A stretch of 64,000 bases of DNA from Prorocentrum cordatum (GCA_963575745.1 CAUYUJ010009802.1:218967-282966), one strand, 5' to 3'; positions 31,086 through 43,559 are shown, numbered from the stretch's first letter. Numbers and translations: made by a program. The notes: generated by a model not told the origin, from the letters alone.

Positions 31086-34085
31086 GCTTTGCGAGCCCGC
31101 AACGGATAGGGATACCACCCCCAGCGCACCCCCTGTCGTGTCGAGGAAGTGCCACGCCTGCCACGCTCTGCGAGCCCGCAACGGATTAGGATACCACCCC
31201 CAGCGCACTCCCTGTGGTGTCGAGGAAGTGCCACGCCTGCCACGCTTTGCGAGCCCGCAACGGATAGGGAGACCACCCCCAGCGCCCCCCCTGTGGTGTC
31301 GAGGAAGTGCCACGCCTGCCACGCTTTGCGAGCCCGCAACGGATAAAGATACCACCCCCAGCGCACCCCCTGTGGTGTCGATGAAGTGCAACGCCTGCCA
31401 CGCTTTGCGAGCCCGTCAAGGATAGGGAGACCAACCCCAGCGCATCCCCTGTGGTGTCGGGGAAGTGCCACGCCTGCCACGCTTTGCGAGCTCGCAGCGG
31501 ATAAGGAGACCATCCCCAGCGCACCCCCTGTGGTGTCGAGGAGATGCCACGCCTGCCACGCTTTGCGAGCCCGTCACGGATAGGGAGACCACCCCCAGCG
31601 CAATCCCTGTGGTGCCGAGGAAAGTGCCACGCCTGCCACGCTTTGCGAGCCCGTCACGGATAGGGTGACCACCCCCAGCGCACCCCTTGTGGGGCCGAGG
31701 AAGTGCCACGCCTGCCACGCTGTGCGAGCCCGCAACGGATAGGGAGACCACCCCCAACGCGCCCCCTGTGGTGTCGAGGAAGTGCCACGCCTGCCACGCT
31801 TTGCGAGCCCGCAACGGATAGGGAGACCACCCCCAGCGCACCCCCTGTGGTGTCGAGGAAGTGCCACGCCTGCCACGCTTTGCGAGCCCGAAACGGATAG
31901 CGTCCCCACCCACAGCTCCCCCCCTGTTGTGTCGAGGAAATGCCACGCCTGCCACGCTTTGCGAGCCCGGAACGGATAGCGTCCCCACCCACAGCTCCCT
32001 CCCCTGTGGTGTCGAGGAAGTGCCACGCCTGCCACGCTTTGCGAGCCCGAAGCGGATAGCGTCCCCACCCACAGCTCCCCCCCTGTGGTGTCGAGGAAGT
32101 GCCACGCCTGCCACGCTTTGCGAGCCCGAAACGGATAGCGTCCCCACCCACAGCTCCCCCCCTGTGGTGTCGAGGAAGTGCCACGCCTGCCACGCTTTGC
32201 GAGCCCGAAACGGATAGCGTCCCCACCCACAGCTCCCCCCCTGTGGTGTCGAGGAAGTGCCACGCCTGCCACGCTTTGCGAGCCCGAAACGGATAGCGTC
32301 CCCACCCACAGCTCCCCCCCTGTGGTGTCGAGGAAGTGCCACGCCTGCCACGCTTTGCGAGCCCGAACGGATAGCGTCCCCACCCACAGCTCCCCCCCTG
32401 TCCCGAAACGGATACATCCACAGAGTCGAAGTGCCACGCTTGCCACGCTTTGCGAGCCCGAAACGGATAGCGTCCCCACCCACAGCTCCCCCCTGTGGTG
32501 TCGAGGAAGTGCCACGCCTGCCACGCTTTGCGAGCCCGAAACGGATAGCGTCCCCACCCACAGCTCCCCCCCTGTGGTGTCGAGGAAGTGCCACGCCAGC
32601 CCGAAACGGATAGCGTCCCCACCCACAGCTCCCCCCCTGTGGTGTCGAGGAAGTGCCACGCCTGCCACGCTTTGCGAGCCCGAAACGGATAGCGTCCCCA
32701 CCCACAGCTCCCCCCCTGTGGTGTCGCGGAAGCGCCACGCCTGCCACGCTTTGCGAGCCCGAAACGGATAGCGTCCCCACCCACAGCTCCCCCCTGTGGT
32801 GTCGAGGAAGTGCCACGCCTGCCACGCTTTGCGAGCCCGAAACGGATAGCGTCCCCACCCACAGCTCTCCCCCTGTGGTGTCGAGGAAATGCCACGCCTG
32901 CCACGCTTTGCGAGCCCGAAACGGATAGCGTCCCAACCCACAGCTCCCCCCTGTGGTGTCGAGGAAATGCCATGCCTGCCACGCCTGTGCCACGCCTGTG
33001 CTGTGCTGTGCTGTGTTGTGTGCTGTGCTGTGCTGTGCTGTGCTGCGGTGAGCTGTGCTGTGCTGTGCTGTGCTGAGCTTAGCTGAGCTGCGCTGTGCTG
33101 TGCTGAGCTGTGCTGTGCTGTGTTGTGTGCTGTGCGGTGCTGTGCTGTGCTGTGCTGTGCTGTGCTGTGCTGCGGTGAGCTGTGCTGTGCTGCGCTGTGC
33201 TGTGCTGTGCTGCGCTGAGCTGAGCTGAGCTGTGCTAAGCTGTGCCGTGCTGAGCTGAGTTGAGCTGAGCTGTGCTGAGCAGTGCTGTGAGGAGGAGGGG
33301 AGATGTGAGGTGAGACGCGGGTGCGACGCGGCAGGGAATGACACCCCCACCCCCAGCTCATCCCCCTGTGGTGTCGAGGAAGTGCCACGCCTGCCACGCT
33401 TTGCGAGCCCGAAACGGATAGCGTCCCCACCCACAGCTCCCCCCTGTGGTGTCGAGGAAGTGCCACGCCTGCCACGCTTTGCGAGCCCGAAACGGATAGC
33501 GTCCCCACCCACAGCTCCCCCCCTGTGGTGTCGAGGAAGTGCCACGCCTGCCACGCTTTGCGAGCCCGAAACGGACAGCGTCCCCACCCACAGCCCCCCC
33601 CCCTGTGGTGTCGAGGAAGTGCCACGCCTGCCACGCTTTGCGAGCCCGAAACGGATAGCGTCCCCACCCACAGCTCTCCCCTGTGGTGTCGAGGAAGTGC
33701 CACGCCCGCCACGCTTTGCGAGCCCGAAACGGATAGCGTCCCCACCCACAGCTCCCCCCCTGTGATGTCGAGCCCGAAACGGATAGCGTCCCCACCCACA
33801 GCCATCCCCCTGTAGTGTCGAGGAAGTGCCACGCCTGCCACGCTTTGCGAGCCCGAAACGGATAGCGTCCCCACCCACAGCTCCCCCCCTGTGGAGTCGA
33901 GGAAGTGCCACGCCTGCCACGCTTTGCGAGCCCGAAACGGATAGCGTCCCCACCCACAGCTCCCCCCCTGTGGTGTCGAGGAAGTGCCACGCCTGTCACG
34001 CTTTGCGAGCCCGAAACGGATAGCGTCCCCACCCACAGCTCCCCCCCTGTGGCGTCGAGGAAGTGCCACGCCTGCAACGCCCTGG
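31085..34085 (+). repeat. 79-bp satellite array with two subtypes
   Basis: About 24 units lie at 31085-32985 and about nine at 33365-34085. The conserved core is 'gtgccacgcctgccacgct' followed by 'ttgcgagcccg'. Units up to about 31885 have 'ggatagggagaccaccccc' (type A). Later units have 'ggatagcgtccccacccac' (type B). Truncated units occur near 32400, 32595 and 33770. Because 79 is not a multiple of three and the minus strand lacks stops, frames of up to 845 codons appear; they are not genes. Confidence 0.97.
32986..33300 (+). repeat. (CTGTG/CTGAG)n pentamer array 1
   Basis: Pure gctgt and gctga pentamers with few changes, followed by 'gcgggtgcgacgcggcaggg'. It separates the two 79-bp blocks. 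Confidence 0.95.
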
Positions 34086-34134
34086 GCCGCCAGTGGTGCC
34101 GAGAAAATGCAGCGCCTGCCACGCTCTGCGAGCG

Positions 34135-34365
34135 TGTCAAGCTGAGCTGAGCCGAGCTGTGCTGTGCTGAGCCGTGCTGGGCTGTGCTGAGCTGTGCTGA
34201 GCTGAGCCGAGCTGTGCTGTGCTGAGCTGAGCTGAGCTGAGCTGTGCTGTGCTGTGCTGCGCTGTGCTGTGTGCAGAGCTGAGCTGAGCTGTGTGCTGTG
34301 CTGGGCTGAGCTGTGCTGCGCTGTGCTGTGCTGTGATGTGCTGTGCTGTGAGAAGAGTGAGGTGT
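34135..34365 (+). repeat. (CTGTG/CTGAG)n pentamer array 2
   Basis: As in array 1, but richer in gctga. It is followed by (tg)n and 'gcgggtgcggcgcggcaggg', the same tail that follows array 1. Confidence 0.95.
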
Positions 34366-34429
34366 GTGTGTGTGTGTGTGCGAGCGTCGCGGGTGCGGCG
34401 CGGCAGGGAAGAAAACCAGAACCTCACGA

Positions 34430-35530
34430 AGCATGTGGGGAAAAAAACCGGCTGCTCACCGCTGGCACGCGGGCGACCGCGGCGCCGACAACCCCGCCTT
34501 CTAGGACAACGTCAAACGCGCCTGGGTCGACGCGAACGTGCTCGCCGAGCGCTTCCGACCCACCGGCATTGCCGAGTTCCATCGCGTTTGGGGCCGCGAG
34601 AAGACCCCGATTGACCTGCCGCTGGATGACCTCGCGGGAACCACCGCTGCCCAGTCGAGACGCAACTCGCTCGCCAGAAAAGCTCACCGCAAAACAGCTT
34701 GGAACCGCCGCGCGCGAGCCAGCGGCGGTGGTAGAGCCCGATGCGGGTGGGTTAAAGCTGCTGGCAATGCCCGCGCTGTCTATCTCCGCGCTCCTCAACG
34801 CGACCCCCCGCGCGCGCCGCCGGGCGCCGGCGGAGGAATGCGCGGAAGGGGGGCGTGCTGGCGCGGGGCGCCGACTCCACCGCTGCGCCTACACAAAGCG
34901 ACAGCGACGACGACAACGCGCCGGTCCAAGAGGAGCCAACCCGAATCCTGGTGGACACCCGTGCCAGGATCAGACTCACGATCGGCGCATGGCAACCCCT
35001 CTCGGGCAGACGCCGCGCCTCGGGGGGCAGCGGCGTTGAGGTTGCCCCAGCATGGGGGGCTTTCAAAGCGGAGCGCCGCAAAGAACTCCCAGAGCTGGCG
35101 CTGTCCATGCCGCGAATTCTCACGGACGAAGATCTCGCCCACTTCGTCGGGGCGAGGCGCCAGAGCGGGGGGTCTGCAAGGATGGGCCACCAAAGAAGCC
35201 CAAACACTCTCGGACGGAATCCTGCGCCTCTTCGCCAGGACAATCCGCGCCGCGCAACGGATGGGATAACCGCCTGAACCGCTTCTCCACATGCCAAACC
35301 CGTGCTTGCGAAAAAATGAAGGTGAGCTCCCCACGGGCAATGGGCCCCCGTCCGCAACGTCCATCTGGATGCAAGCCTGGGAAGCGCCGGCATGCCGCAG
35401 CCCGGCGCCCCGGCGAGCCCGCTGGGCCGCCCCGCCAGTTTCGGGGCTGCCCCCCGCTGCCGTGAGCGACGTCAGCGCGACGTTCGCCCTCCAGGCGCAA
35501 CGCCCGCGGCACCTCCAACTGCCGCTGGCG
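34430..35530 (+). pseudogene. Probable linker between endonuclease and RT of the LINE-like element
   Basis: Plus-strand frames at 34505-34680 ('LAERFRPTGIAEFHRVWG') and 34855-35277 ('LALSMPRILTDEDLAHFVG') look protein-like but match nothing specific. They lie between the endonuclease and RT remnants, where LINE elements have a poorly conserved region. Low certainty. Confidence 0.3.
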
Positions 35531-36152
35531 GGTGCCGCACCTAGTTAACAGGAATAAATCATTCGATTATCTCGTTATTGACATCTGCCTAAACCTCGGG
35601 CCCTGCACCGGTTGCCCGGAGGACGCCGCGCAGGTGAGGCGCCATTTCTACGCCAACCACAGTGGTTGCATTCGCATGGGGGGCGCCTGCTCCCCGCCCC
35701 TGCAGCGCGCCAGCGGGCGCCCCCAGGGCTGTTCGTTCTCGCATGGTGACGTCAAACTTCTCGCGCGCGTTTGGACTAGACGGCAATGCTGGCACATCCC
35801 GCGGTCGCCCAGCATCGCGTTTGTCGACGACAGCAATTATGCGGCTCCTGCAGCTGAGAAGTTACAGGTCTCACCCGATCAGACAGTTCTGTTCGACTGG
35901 ATGTCTGGACAGAAGATGCACCCTGGTAAAGCTGCGGGGTTGGCCCTGGGAGAGAAACCACATCGTCGGGTGGCTGCGATGCACCTGTGCCAGCGCCCGC
36001 TCGCGACTCACCGCCAGGGGACATCATTGGGGGGCCGTGTCGATGTGGCGCCCGTGGTTCACGGTCCTCGCGTCGACCTCGAAGCTACGGCAGATGCTAG
36101 AATGGAGAAAATGAAAAGACATAGGACCCACGCGCATTGGGCGCCGTCCTGA
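35531..36152 (+). pseudogene. LINE-like reverse transcriptase remnant
   Basis: RT primes cDNA synthesis at the nicked target. One frame carries 'IRMGGACSPPLQRASGRPQG' followed by CSFSH (motif B, with PQG) and then 'SIAFVDDSN' (motif C, with the Asp-Asp pair). The fingers and motif A are absent from this frame. A further segment to 36547 with 'LWRQLRRDASFRAKAEALHG' suits the thumb/linker part. The open length is about 200 residues against several hundred in a complete RT. Confidence 0.55.
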
Positions 36153-36723
36153 AGGCACTCAATCAAGAGCCCGAGCGGCCCGTCCCTCTGCGGCCAGCAT
36201 GCGCACCGTTGGCGCGGAGATCCATGCGCCAAGCGACAGGGCGAAAAAGCTTGGCAACGACGCCGCGCGCGCTGCCATTGAACCCTAGGGGCGATCCTGG
36301 ATTCCATGGGCGCTCTCCTCTCTGGTCTCTGGGCCACGCGATTGAACTCGGTGCCGTCGCTCGAAGAGAGGCGCAAGTAGGGCTCTGGAGGCAACTGCGG
36401 CGAGACGCCAGCTTCCGCGCCAAAGCCGAGGCGCTGCACGGCCACGCGCAATTTTTCCAATGGGGCGGGCAGGCCGGCAGAACGTGGCCAACAGTTGCCC
36501 AGCTCGAACGGACGTGGATAGAGTTTGCCACCACGTACGTCGACTAGTGCGCCCGCCTCTCATGGATCCATCTGCCAGCTGGGCTTTCCGCCCGCTGGCT
36601 TCGGGCGGCGCAGCGGATAGTCTGCCTCCGACGCGTCCCAAGCACCAAGCGCGACCTTGGCGCTGTCGCCGCTGTCGAGCAGGGCCTTGACGATTTTGCC
36701 CATACATGGCTCCTCAGAACCAA

Positions 36724-36808
<85 letters not shown>
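36724..36808. repeat. 85-bp poly-G tract
   Basis: All G except one T near 36765. A tract this long has strong G-quadruplex potential and is hard to replicate and to sequence. It interrupts the LINE-like element between RT and RNase H. Confidence 0.9.
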
Positions 36809-36810
<2 letters not shown>

Positions 36811-37255
36811 AAATGCACCGCCTCGCAATTTGGCCTCCTCTGCAACAACCTCGGCGAGGGTAACCACACCCAGAAAAGGAAAGTCAAGGCTGGTATTTCG
36901 GCCAGCCCCTCTCCTGGGTAGATGGCGCGGCTAATAATCATAAATCCAGGTGCACGCGGCGCGGAGATGCCCTTGCTGGGGGACCGGGAGCGCTGCCCCC
37001 CAAACCATGATCACCGAGCATGAATGGCAAGATCTCCCACCATGCACTGGGCGCTGCGGCCTGCTGGAAGGAGACCCTGGCCACCTCGAAATGCAAGCTG
37101 CCATGGCCGAAAACGAGCGTCCGCCGCCCACCCCGAGGCCGCAGCTGGAGGACTCGGAAGGAGACTCGCATCAAAAGTACACCGACAACCAAGGAGCCTG
37201 ATGATTTGATGCGGCCACGGACGGTGGCCTGCTCACACCGCGCCCATCTCCCTCC
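36809..37255. other. Spacer within the LINE-like element
   Basis: No recognised domain. Plus-strand frames are short. Confidence 0.35.
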
Positions 37256-37259
37256 TGGC

Positions 37260-37690
37260 CAGAGCGGGCTTTCGCGTTTACTACCGTCCAGCCCGCTGGC
37301 TCAACTACTCTGCCCGCGTGCGCGGTTTGGCGCAGTCAGCGCAGCGGGCCGAAACGCTTGCCATGCTTCACCTTGTCGCCACGGCAGAACGCGACCGGTG
37401 CATGCGTTTGTCGATAACTGGGCGGCCGTTGACGGACTCGAAGACCGCCCCCAATGGCAGCTCACCGCAGCGTGAAGGGCCCCGAGCGGACATCTCTGAC
37501 AGAAAATCAACCGTGCGCTTCTGGCAAAACCCGACTTGTGCAAGTGGTGGGAAGTCATCTGGGGGAGCAGGGCATCAACGAAGGGCGGATCACTCTTATC
37601 GCAGAAGCCTTCAACCGTCACGCTGATGAACTCGCCGCCGCGGGGCGGCTCCAGTGTCCCACAAGGCCTGGGTGGCGCGGCCAAATGAAG
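37260..37690 (+). pseudogene. RNase H remnant of the LINE-like element
   Basis: RNase H degrades the RNA strand after copying. One frame has 'AQSAQRAETLAMLHLVATAE' (the QRAE motif with catalytic Glu). The next frame has 'HAFVDNWAAVDGLE' (second Asp region). A third has 'NRHADELAAAGRLQCP' (final Asp region). The order is correct, and two frameshifts separate the parts. This supports the identity of the RT and endonuclease remnants upstream. Confidence 0.6.
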
Positions 37691-38056
37691 ACGCAAGATT
37701 GCCGCGCTGTCCTCCATAGCACGGCCGTCGCCATATACGACCGGCGACATCGGACGCCCCCGCCCCTGCCTCGCAGAAGCGCTGGGCATTCCAGGTCCGA
37801 GCTCTCTGAAATGACACCGAGCACGCTGACCATCGGACTTGGGGGCATGACACTGGCGCACAAGGAGGACCACCTCCGCGCCGGATGGTCCACCAAGACC
37901 GGACCACTCCGAAGAATTGGACGACCGTTACCGCCAGACGACCCCGAAGGGAATGACCTTGACCCGCTCGGGCCTGGGGCCTCGCAAACTGATGACGCAG
38001 CAAGCGATTTCTCTCCGCAAAGTCACTTCCTAAGCGAAGACGTGCGCAGCCATACT
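37691..38056. other. Downstream part of the LINE-like element or spacer
   Basis: A plus-strand frame continues from the RNase H remnant without a recognised domain. Confidence 0.3.
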
Positions 38057-38106
38057 TGTTTTTCCTCTCTCTCTCTATATATCTCTCTCTCTCTCTCTCT
38101 CTCTCG
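38057..38106. repeat. (CT)n microsatellite
   Basis: ctctct runs interrupted by 'tatata'. Confidence 0.9.
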
Positions 38107-39005
38107 GCCAGTCGACGACCGCCCAGGGTCGCCAGTGCCCTGTGGTCAGCCCGAGCCCCCACCTCAATGTCCACCCCCCCCCATTCGGTCCTCCAAAATT
38201 CCGACAGGGGTGGCCGAGAGGCTGGGGATGACAGTCACCACGCCCGCGGCACCACCCAACGCGTGGACCGTAGGCATGCCCCCACGCAGCATATCACTGC
38301 GGCGAACAGCCAGCACCAAGGTGGCCGCGAAACCGCTCTCAGCGCAAAAACTTATGCGCTCCATCCGCGAGCCAACCAGCGGGCGCCTTCCCTTCACCTG
38401 ATGCAACAACTATCAGCCCCGCTGGTCGACAGGTTCCAACGACCGCAAGAGGCCTGGAGCGGCCTGCAACAGGCCTTTCGGCCGGCAGTGGTCCTGGGAG
38501 CGTCCCTTCACGGCAATCTCCAAGCCTTTTTATCGACGTTCAACCTGCGGCACATCAGTGCTAGCACCCTTCCCCGCCAAAGGGCCACGTGAGCACTTGA
38601 CACCTGCTCCGTTGACAGTTCTCTCTGGGCCGCTGCGTGGATGGCCTAATGTGGCGCCGCTCACTTTTTCTGAAGCTCCGCATCACGCATGCCAGCGCGC
38701 GTGTAATGGCAGCGCTTCTGCCACGAGTGCGCAAACGGGCCCTTGAACGGCCTGCTCACCGCATACACGCTTTGCTTTCCACTCGGGGTACCGCGCCAGG
38801 TGGGAGGTAATCCCACCATCCCTGCTTCGTAAGCGGCGCCTCCCACCTTGTGAGGTAAGCCTGCGGGGCGCTTGTAGCCTCGGGGCCTGGAATAACCTGC
38901 TGTCCGAAGTGTTACGCCCTCCCCCTCCTCCCATCCACATCCTTCTGCTCCTCCTTCTCCTCCTCCTTCATTCCTTCTCCTTATAGATACTCCTCCCTGT
39001 CGCAC
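38107..39005. other. Spacer, nothing recognised; CTC-rich at 38925-38990
   Basis: No gene is supported. The CTC-rich end borders the composite repeat that follows. Confidence 0.4.
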
Positions 39006-39960
39006 CCCGAGGCCAGTTTTTAGGGCGGGTCGGGCGTTTCGCCTGAGACTTCCTGACCACTTGTGACTCTGAAGCTTTAAAGGTGACAACAGTTTCACAC
39101 ATGGAGGGCGGTCGTTTTCAAAATGTGATTCTCGCCTGAGCGCCGCGCGCATTCGTTTTAAACATTCGCAAAAGTTTCACGGATGGGGGGCGAGTGGTTT
39201 TCAAAATGTGGTTCTCGCCTGAGCGCCGCGCACACTCGTTCGAAAAATTCGCAAAAGAATCACGGATGGAGGGCGGGTGGTTTTCAAAATAAGGTTCTCG
39301 CCGTAGCGCCGCGCACACTCGCTTTAAACATTCGCAAAGGTTTCACGGATTAAGGGCTGGTGGTTTTCAAACTGTGGTTCTCGCTTTAGCGCCGCGCACA
39401 TTCGTTTTAAACATTGGCAAGAGCTTCACGGATTGAGCGCCGGTTGTTTTCAAAATGTGGCTCTCGCCTTAGCCTAGCGCCGCGTACACTCGTTTTGAAC
39501 AATTGCAAAAGCTTCACGGGTTGAGGGCGGTTCCTTTCCAAAATGTGGTTCTTGCCTTAGCGCCGCGCACATTCGTTTTTTACTATTATTATTGTTTGGA
39601 GAATAATGCACGGGTTTCACTGGTTGCCATGATCAACGTACCAGAACTTGTGTTTTGGAAGGATTCAGGGTTACGTGGGCGCAACAGTTATGTTGATTCG
39701 CAGTGTTGAAGTCCCACAAATGGCGGTATGGCACGATTCTGGATCGTCAAGACGGAGCAGTCAGGTTGATGCGTGGCGTTGAAAGCCCGGGAACAATGTT
39801 TTGGCACGCTTCAGGATCTTCAAACTGTTGTCTTCCAACGAGGCAGTTCCCTCAATGGAAATGAACCGTGGTAGGGGCCTATGAAGAGGGAGCTTGGAGG
39901 GAGGGTTCATTCCAACATCGTTGATGACTCTTGGGTTTCCACTGGTCCTCCTTCTCCTCC
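39006..39960 (+). repeat. Composite repeat, plus-strand copy, with ~83-bp satellite core
   Basis: It starts with 'cccgaggccagtttttaggg' and 'tttcgcctgagacttcc', then has about six ~83-bp units ('tttcacggat', 'gttctcgccttagcgccgcg', 'cattcgtttt'). It ends with a unique part ('cttccaacgaggcagttccc', 'gaagagggagcttgg'). An inverted copy lies at 52290-53080. Both copies are bordered on both sides by CTC/GAG-rich DNA. No coding capacity was seen. Confidence 0.85.
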
Positions 39961-40090
39961 TCCTCGTCCTCCTCATCCTCCCCTTCCCCTTCGCCTTTCC
40001 GTCTTCCCCCGCTCCTCGCCCGCCTCGCCTGCTCCGCTTCCTGCCGCTGACTGCTGCTCCTCCTCCTCCTCCTCCTCCTCCCCCTCCCTC
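39945..40090. repeat. CTC-rich simple repeat
   Basis: ctcctc blocks at 39945-39980 and 40052-40085. Confidence 0.85.
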
Positions 40091-41190
40091 TTTAGCCGCC
40101 TGGTCTGGGATTCCAGTCGCAGGAGGCTGTGCGCGGTCGGAAATTCTGCGGAGAGGAACCCTCTTTGGGGTCGTCTAACATTGCGCATACCTACGAGCAG
40201 CAAGAGCAGGCGGCACACACCCTTCCCAAACCTCTGACGACTCGGCTTTACCTCGTGAGCGTCCAGGAGAAGGGGTGTCAGAGAGAGGAGTTCGCAAATC
40301 ATAGCCCGAGGCACATGCGCGGCCCAGGGAGGACCGAGGGACGTATGGAAAGACGATGAGCTGGCCAGATTGAAAGAGGAAGAGGGGGCCATCACATCCG
40401 GGGAGAGACCGTGGCCCCAGCCATGATATCACTACCCTCCTCTAGTCACTCTAGCCATCACGCCCATAGTTGACTGCTCCCGACTTCTTGAGCCGCTGGC
40501 CCCCAACGCGGGGTCTGGCGACCTCTTTCCCTGGGCCAGCGCCTCGGCTGCACGCAAGAGTGACCCTATCGGGGGTGGACAGAACCCCCTTTTAGCAAAA
40601 CGCCCTTTTCATGAAACCTGCCAGGGGCACGCCACGTGCGCACGGCACCGCATTCCGAGTGCACTCCAGCGGGGTAGCTAATCAACGTCCAAAAAAACTG
40701 CCTGTATCCAGCGAAACGCATTTGGATTAGCGAAACCGACTGGGGACTGTACCAGCACACTAGAATGCCAATGGCGAGAGAACCAATGCCAATTTCCTCA
40801 GTCGACTTGTCTGGGTGGGTTTTCTCCCAATGCCCAATGCCCGAACCCTCGGCAGGAGTGATCTTTGGTGAGCGGCCTGCTGATCGTTGCGTGCGGAGTG
40901 GCAATTGCGGCCTGCATGCCTGGGTTTGACCCTCCCGCGCCCCCCGAAAGCCCCGCATCAAAGGTTACTCCAGCGAAAGGTCACTCGCATGTGCAGCCAA
41001 ACTTTTCGTCTCGAACAACTGTTCGGCGATCCCTGGGGGGCCCTTTAAGTGGCCGCCAGGCGCCGGGGTAACGACAAAAGGCCTCTGGCGCGAATTTTCG
41101 AGTCGCCAGAAGGTCTGGCTGTGCGTCCCTCTGCGCCGACCTGCGCCAGGTGAAAAGACAAGGCGCGCCCTCGGGCGCGCTTGCATCGCC
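40091..41190. other. Spacer, nothing recognised
   Basis: No convincing exon or repeat on either strand. Confidence 0.4.
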
Positions 41191-41690
41191 AAAGTGGGGT
41201 GGACTCGAGTGTAGAGCTGAACTCAGCGAGCCGGAGGCGGATGATGAAGGAGGAGAAGAGGGACGAGGAGGCGGGAGGAAGAGGAATGAGGAAGAGGGGG
41301 GAAGAAGAGGAAGCGCAGCAGGAAGGGAGGGTAAGGGAGGCGAAGAGGGATGGGGTGAGGAAGAGAAGGAGGCGGAGAAGAATACGACACATCGGGGAGG
41401 AAGGGAAGGAGTGGGAAGGTGAATAACATAACCACGAGGGGGAAGGGGAGGGCGAGAAGGAGAAGCAATCAGGGCAGTAGTGGGACCGATTATGGAAGTA
41501 GAAGGGAGGAGGGACGGGGAGGAGGCATTAAGGATCAGAGGGTGAGGATGAAGACAGGAGGAGGAAGGAACAGCGAGGGATGAGAATGCAGACATGGGCG
41601 GTAGGAGGTGCGGAGGGAAGGAGGGAGTCAGGGACGGAGGGAGGGAGGGGGGGGATTGGGGGATAACGTGAAGGAGGGAACGAAAGAAAC
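41191..41690. repeat. GGA/GAA-rich purine tract
   Basis: About 500 bp of degenerate gga, gaa and aggg units. A Ser/Pro/Leu-rich minus-strand frame is a product of composition. Confidence 0.85.
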
Positions 41691-41900
41691 GAGGGGAATC
41701 CTGAGGGATCCTTAGAAAATCGACAAAGACTCCTGAAGGAACCTTAGAGAATCCTGAGAGCCTGGAAGAATTGCGAAAGGATTCACAGCTAGAATGCGGA
41801 ATCCCAGGTAGCCCAAAACAATCCTGAAGGTGACCACAAAGAATTCGGAGGGAACCACAAGAAATCGGAGGAACCACGAGGGAAGCCATAGGAGTCCCGA
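41691..41900 (+). repeat. Degenerate AATCCTGAGG repeat
   Basis: 'gaatcctgaggga', 'gactcctgaaggaacc' and 'gaatcctgagagcc' recur every 20-35 bp. Confidence 0.5.
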
Positions 41901-43559
41901 GTCACTGCTGAAGAAGCCTTGGGCAGCTTCAACGAATCCAGAATAACACTGGAGAACACATACATTTAAGCTCTTGCAGCGTTATTCTTATGGTGTCCCC
42001 GCCAGACGTGTTATGAGTCCCGCGCTGGAGTAACCTTTCTGAACTGGTTGGGGTTGGCGTTGCATCAACTGCGTCGCGCAAGATGGTCGCATTAGGCAAG
42101 GCATTGAGAAAAACCGTGTCGAATGTCGCAAACGTCCGGCTGAGCGGGGTGGCTTGATTTCATTTCCGCGTTAGGGGGTTGCCCACGCCCTGATGAATTA
42201 ACCGATGATCTCGGTCACGCCTGCGCCTTGATGCCCCACGTAATCAAAGATGCTGATCAAGGCAAGGATGGCGCAGTTCCAACTTTACCCGAAGAACCCT
42301 TGTGCTCGGGGCGATCCGAACCGCCTTCGTATAGCCGACGTTGGCCGTTCGAACTGTGCCCGTTGCCTGCACAACCGCGCCATGAGCATTGTGTGTAGCC
42401 GCCACACTGCAGACAACAACTGGTTCGCGACACCCGGGCCGAAAGCGAAGACGCAACTTGGGGGTTGAAATCCTTCTAGTAAATGAATGCAACTTGGCGC
42501 TCCGAGGTTCACGAACCCACCGCACGGAGATCACCCACAAGCGCAACCCCATTCTAGAACAACACGAACTGCCATTTTCTATATTGAGATGCGCTCCGGG
42601 GCCGCTTTTCGGCCTCCCGTCGTTTCCTGAGAATTCGGCTCGGGTCTTGAGGCCACGCATCCATAATGGAAGCGCGCTCCCGAGACCACCACCTTTCAGG
42701 AGGTATTGCAAACGCGCGCAAGGAACCCAGCAAGCAGCCCAAATCAATTGCCACTTGCCGATGTGAGCCACATGCCAGTCAGCCGAGTTGCCAGTCAGCC
42801 AACCGGTAAGAACACCAACCAAGCTAGCAGCAAGGCGTGGCAGAGGCACAGGGCGAAGCCCTCCAGATAAATGCCCACTTCGCCGCCAAGGCCGTCGTCG
42901 TAAACGTCATGCTCGTTCGGAAACGTCGTCGCGTTCCGGGTCCACGCCTGTTCCCCCTGACCCTCCGACTCGGGGACGAGGCGAAGTATGGGGCCCCAGG
43001 TGGGAATCCGCGGTGGATTCTGATATGTTTCCCGTCGCGACCGTCACTCCAGTCGCCGCTCATATTGAGTCGTCCCCGTTCAGTTCTAAGTCGGCCGTCT
43101 GAGACATGCCGCGTCGAGGGGAGCGCTGGATCTGTGATTTCAGCTTCGTCGCAAATGACCAGCGTGATAAAATTGCAGTCAGACCCATTGCTGATTTTAT
43201 AATTCCCCGAAGTTTCCCACGATCCTCGATAATTTCGGATGCATCCAGAGGAAGTCAAAAGAAACCAGCGGAATCCGGTGGTCTCGGTGCAAGTATCAAG
43301 AAAGCAATCGCAGATTCCTGAACACAAGACCGATTTCGCAGTTGGCAACTGCTCGTGATTACCTCTGCACAGCTCACGCATGTGAACCTTTGCGCAGCGG
43401 GTTCTGTTGTACGGGAATTAGTTGTGCGAGTTTCGGCACGTGCAACGCAGGTAGTAAAACACCATGCGTGCGTAGTCGTAGTTGCAACGAGGTAAGGCGA
43501 ATCATCACATGTGTGGTCGGGGGCCATTGCTGGCAGCAGTCTCACAACATGCCACTCGC
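41901..43559. other. Long spacer, nothing recognised
   Basis: About 1.65 kb without a supported gene or clear repeat. Minus-strand frames of up to about 200 codons (42849-42244, 43381-42824) show no domain. Confidence 0.4.

Noticed and set aside
31085-34085. CRISPR-like array
   Set aside because: The units are contiguous 79-bp satellites with no unique spacers, in a eukaryotic genome.
31416-34434. Very long minus-strand open frames (845, 831, 442 and 358 codons)
   Set aside because: They are translations of the 79-bp satellite and pentamer repeat in different phases. The unit lacks stops on this strand, and the predicted proteins are only permutations of the same peptide.
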